Source: an uncultured Oscillibacter sp. (GTDB taxonomy: Bacteria > Bacillota > Clostridia > Oscillospirales > Oscillospiraceae). From it: a DNA stretch of 6,507 nucleotides. A program made the translations under genes and the position numbers. Of the stretch, positions 5,645 to 6,507 are shown one piece after another; position 1 is the first letter of the stretch, and each line of letters begins with the position of its first letter. The notes below the pieces were generated by a model. It was given only the letters and a program-made list of their open reading frames with translations, was not told the origin of the DNA and searched no databases. The stretch spans positions 1 to 6,507 of the forward strand of contig CABUDN010000136.1 of the NCBI GenBank assembly GCA_902490355.1. Direction: 5' to 3'.

Positions 5645-6397
5645 ATGAAGAAACTGGTAGAGGGCAAGATTGCCCTGGTGACCGGCGGCGGCGCCGGTAT
5701 GGGTGCCTGTGACTGCTGGAAGTTTGCCGAGGAAGGCGCCAAGGGCATTCTCATCGTGGATTTGAATGTAGAGGACGCCGAGAAGGTGGCCAAGGCGATC
5801 ATGGCGCAGTATCCGGAGTGCAAGTGCGTGGCGGTCAAGTGCAACGTGGCCAACGAGGCGGATGTGGACCATTGCTTCGAGGTGCTGGATCAGGAGTTCG
5901 GCACCCTGGATATTCTGGTGAACAACGCCGGCATCACCAATAAGATTCCCTTTGACGAGATGACTCTGGAGCACTGGAACCTGACGTACAGCATCAATAT
6001 CACCGGCGCGTTCCTCTTTGCCCAGAGAGCCATGCGGATCATGAAGGCCAAGGGATATGGACGGATCATCAACATGTCCTCCATCGCCGGCCATGTGGGC
6101 GGCCTGACCTCCGGCGTGGACTATGCCACCACCAAGGGCGCCATGCTGACGCTGACCAAGTCCGTGGCTAAGCAGGGCGCGGCCTATGGCGTCACCTGCA
6201 ACAGCATTGCTCCCGGCAATATCAAGACGGCTATGGAGAAGGTTTTCGGCAGCGATTGGGACCCCATGGCGGTGCCCATGCACCGGCTGGGCGAGCCGGA
6301 GGACATCTCCGATGTGGTGCTGTTCCTGGCATCCGATATGTCCCGGTATATGACCGGCTGCTGCCTCAACGTCAATGGCGGACTGTTCATGCAGTAA
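5645..6397 (+). CDS. Short-chain dehydrogenase/reductase (SDR), probably NAD-dependent
   Basis: Predicted 250-residue classical SDR oxidoreductase, a usual length for the family. The cofactor motif TGGGAGMG is at 13-20, and D39 after the second strand (ILIVDLN) favours NAD(H) over NADP(H). NNAG is at 93-96. The catalytic tetrad is N118, S146, Y160 and K164 (YATTK). The C-terminal LNVNGG matches the common end of the family. AAAGGAG (5626-5632) lies 12 bases before the ATG, a little far but the best site. It follows the epimerase by 38 bp and is the last gene of the operon. In this setting it most likely interconverts a hydroxyl and a keto group on a sugar acid or sugar alcohol, as gluconate 5-dehydrogenase-like SDRs do beside GntP permeases. 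SDR substrates cannot be deduced from these motifs. Confidence 0.92.
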   Translation: MKKLVEGKIALVTGGGAGMGACDCWKFAEEGAKGILIVDLNVEDAEKVAKAIMAQYPECKCVAVKCNVANEADVDHCFEVLDQEFGTLDILVNNAGITNKIPFDEMTLEHWNLTYSINITGAFLFAQRAMRIMKAKGYGRIINMSSIAGHVGGLTSGVDYATTKGAMLTLTKSVAKQGAAYGVTCNSIAPGNIKTAMEKVFGSDWDPMAVPMHRLGEPEDISDVVLFLASDMSRYMTGCCLNVNGGLFMQ

Positions 6398-6420
6398 GCG
6401 AATCAAAGTGTGTTTTTATG

Positions 6421-6451
6421 CAGCCCCCGTGCCTGTGCGGCACGGGGGCTG
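6421..6451. terminator. GC-rich hairpin after the operon, possible terminator or repeat
   Basis: CAGCCCCCGTGCC (6421-6433) and its exact complement (6439-6451) form a 13-bp stem with loop TGTGC, 23 bp after the SDR stop codon. Such a stable stem would pause polymerase and protect the 3' end of the operon mRNA. There is no T-tract after it on either strand (a T-run precedes it at 6413-6417), so it is not a classical intrinsic terminator. Confidence 0.5.
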
Positions 6452-6476
6452 AGCTTGTCGAAAAAGCCTCGCAGAG

Positions 6477-6496
6477 TTTGCGCCGAATGGCGCAAA
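6477..6496. repeat. Small palindromic hairpin near the window end
   Basis: TTTGCGCC (6477-6484) and GGCGCAAA (6489-6496) pair perfectly across GAAT. The T's are on the left and the A's on the right, opposite to a terminator layout. Together with the hairpin at 6421-6451 and the linker between them, it could be part of an interspersed palindromic element (REP-like). That is a guess from structure only. Confidence 0.35.
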
Positions 6497-6507
6497 AAAA
6501 TGAAATT

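Noticed and set aside
4779..5645. 288-residue minus-strand frame opposite the epimerase
   Set aside because: Antisense shadow; the plus-strand frame has the complete metal site.
5645..6397. Naming the SDR as gluconate 5-dehydrogenase (IdnO-like)
   Set aside because: The GntP neighbour makes it tempting, but SDR motifs do not specify the substrate, and no idonate dehydrogenase or gluconate kinase is present.

Overview
The window looks like the end of a short-read assembly contig from a Bacillota genome. It is fairly GC-rich in the genes and AT-rich between them, with strong Shine-Dalgarno sites and sigma-A type promoters. A gut clostridial lineage of the Oscillospiraceae type is the best guess, from the style of the M23/LysM/G5 protein and the sugar-acid genes; this is an inference, not a taxonomic assignment. 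The first 47 bases are not biological: they match the Illumina P5/TruSeq read-1 adapter.

Layout. After the adapter comes 233 bp of non-coding DNA with a good promoter (180-208) and a repeat-containing possible operator (216-232). Next is a 610-residue membrane-anchored cell-wall metallopeptidase (281-2113) with LysM, G5 and M23 domains. It converges on a GntR/FCD regulator gene (2175-2861, minus strand), and a perfect bidirectional terminator (2123-2160) lies between them. The regulator is divergent from a three-gene operon: a GntP-family sugar-acid permease (3330-4703), a sugar isomerase/epimerase of the xylose-isomerase-like TIM-barrel family (4749-5606), and a short-chain dehydrogenase (5645-6397). 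Two GC-rich hairpins without U-tracts close the window.

The 468-bp divergent intergenic region (2862-3329) is the most information-dense part. It has one clear promoter in each direction. Near-identical 15-bp dyads (13 of 15 bases shared) lie at 2889-2903 and 3236-3250, each just downstream of one promoter, and are the likely operators of the GntR protein. A terminator-shaped hairpin with seven T's starts at the predicted +1 of the permease transcript (3192-3229). A 31-codon upstream reading frame (3242-3337) has its own ribosome-binding site and ends inside the start of the permease gene. The middle (about 2949-3157) is AT-rich, with one weak hairpin and no gene that I can see.

How the genes work together (inference): the GntR protein represses itself and the operon until a sugar-acid-like ligand appears. 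The permease then imports the substrate, and the dehydrogenase and epimerase convert it to something that enters central metabolism. No kinase, dehydratase or aldolase is present, so the pathway must be finished by genes elsewhere. The cell-wall peptidase is a separate unit. No mobile element, CRISPR array, tRNA or rRNA was seen.
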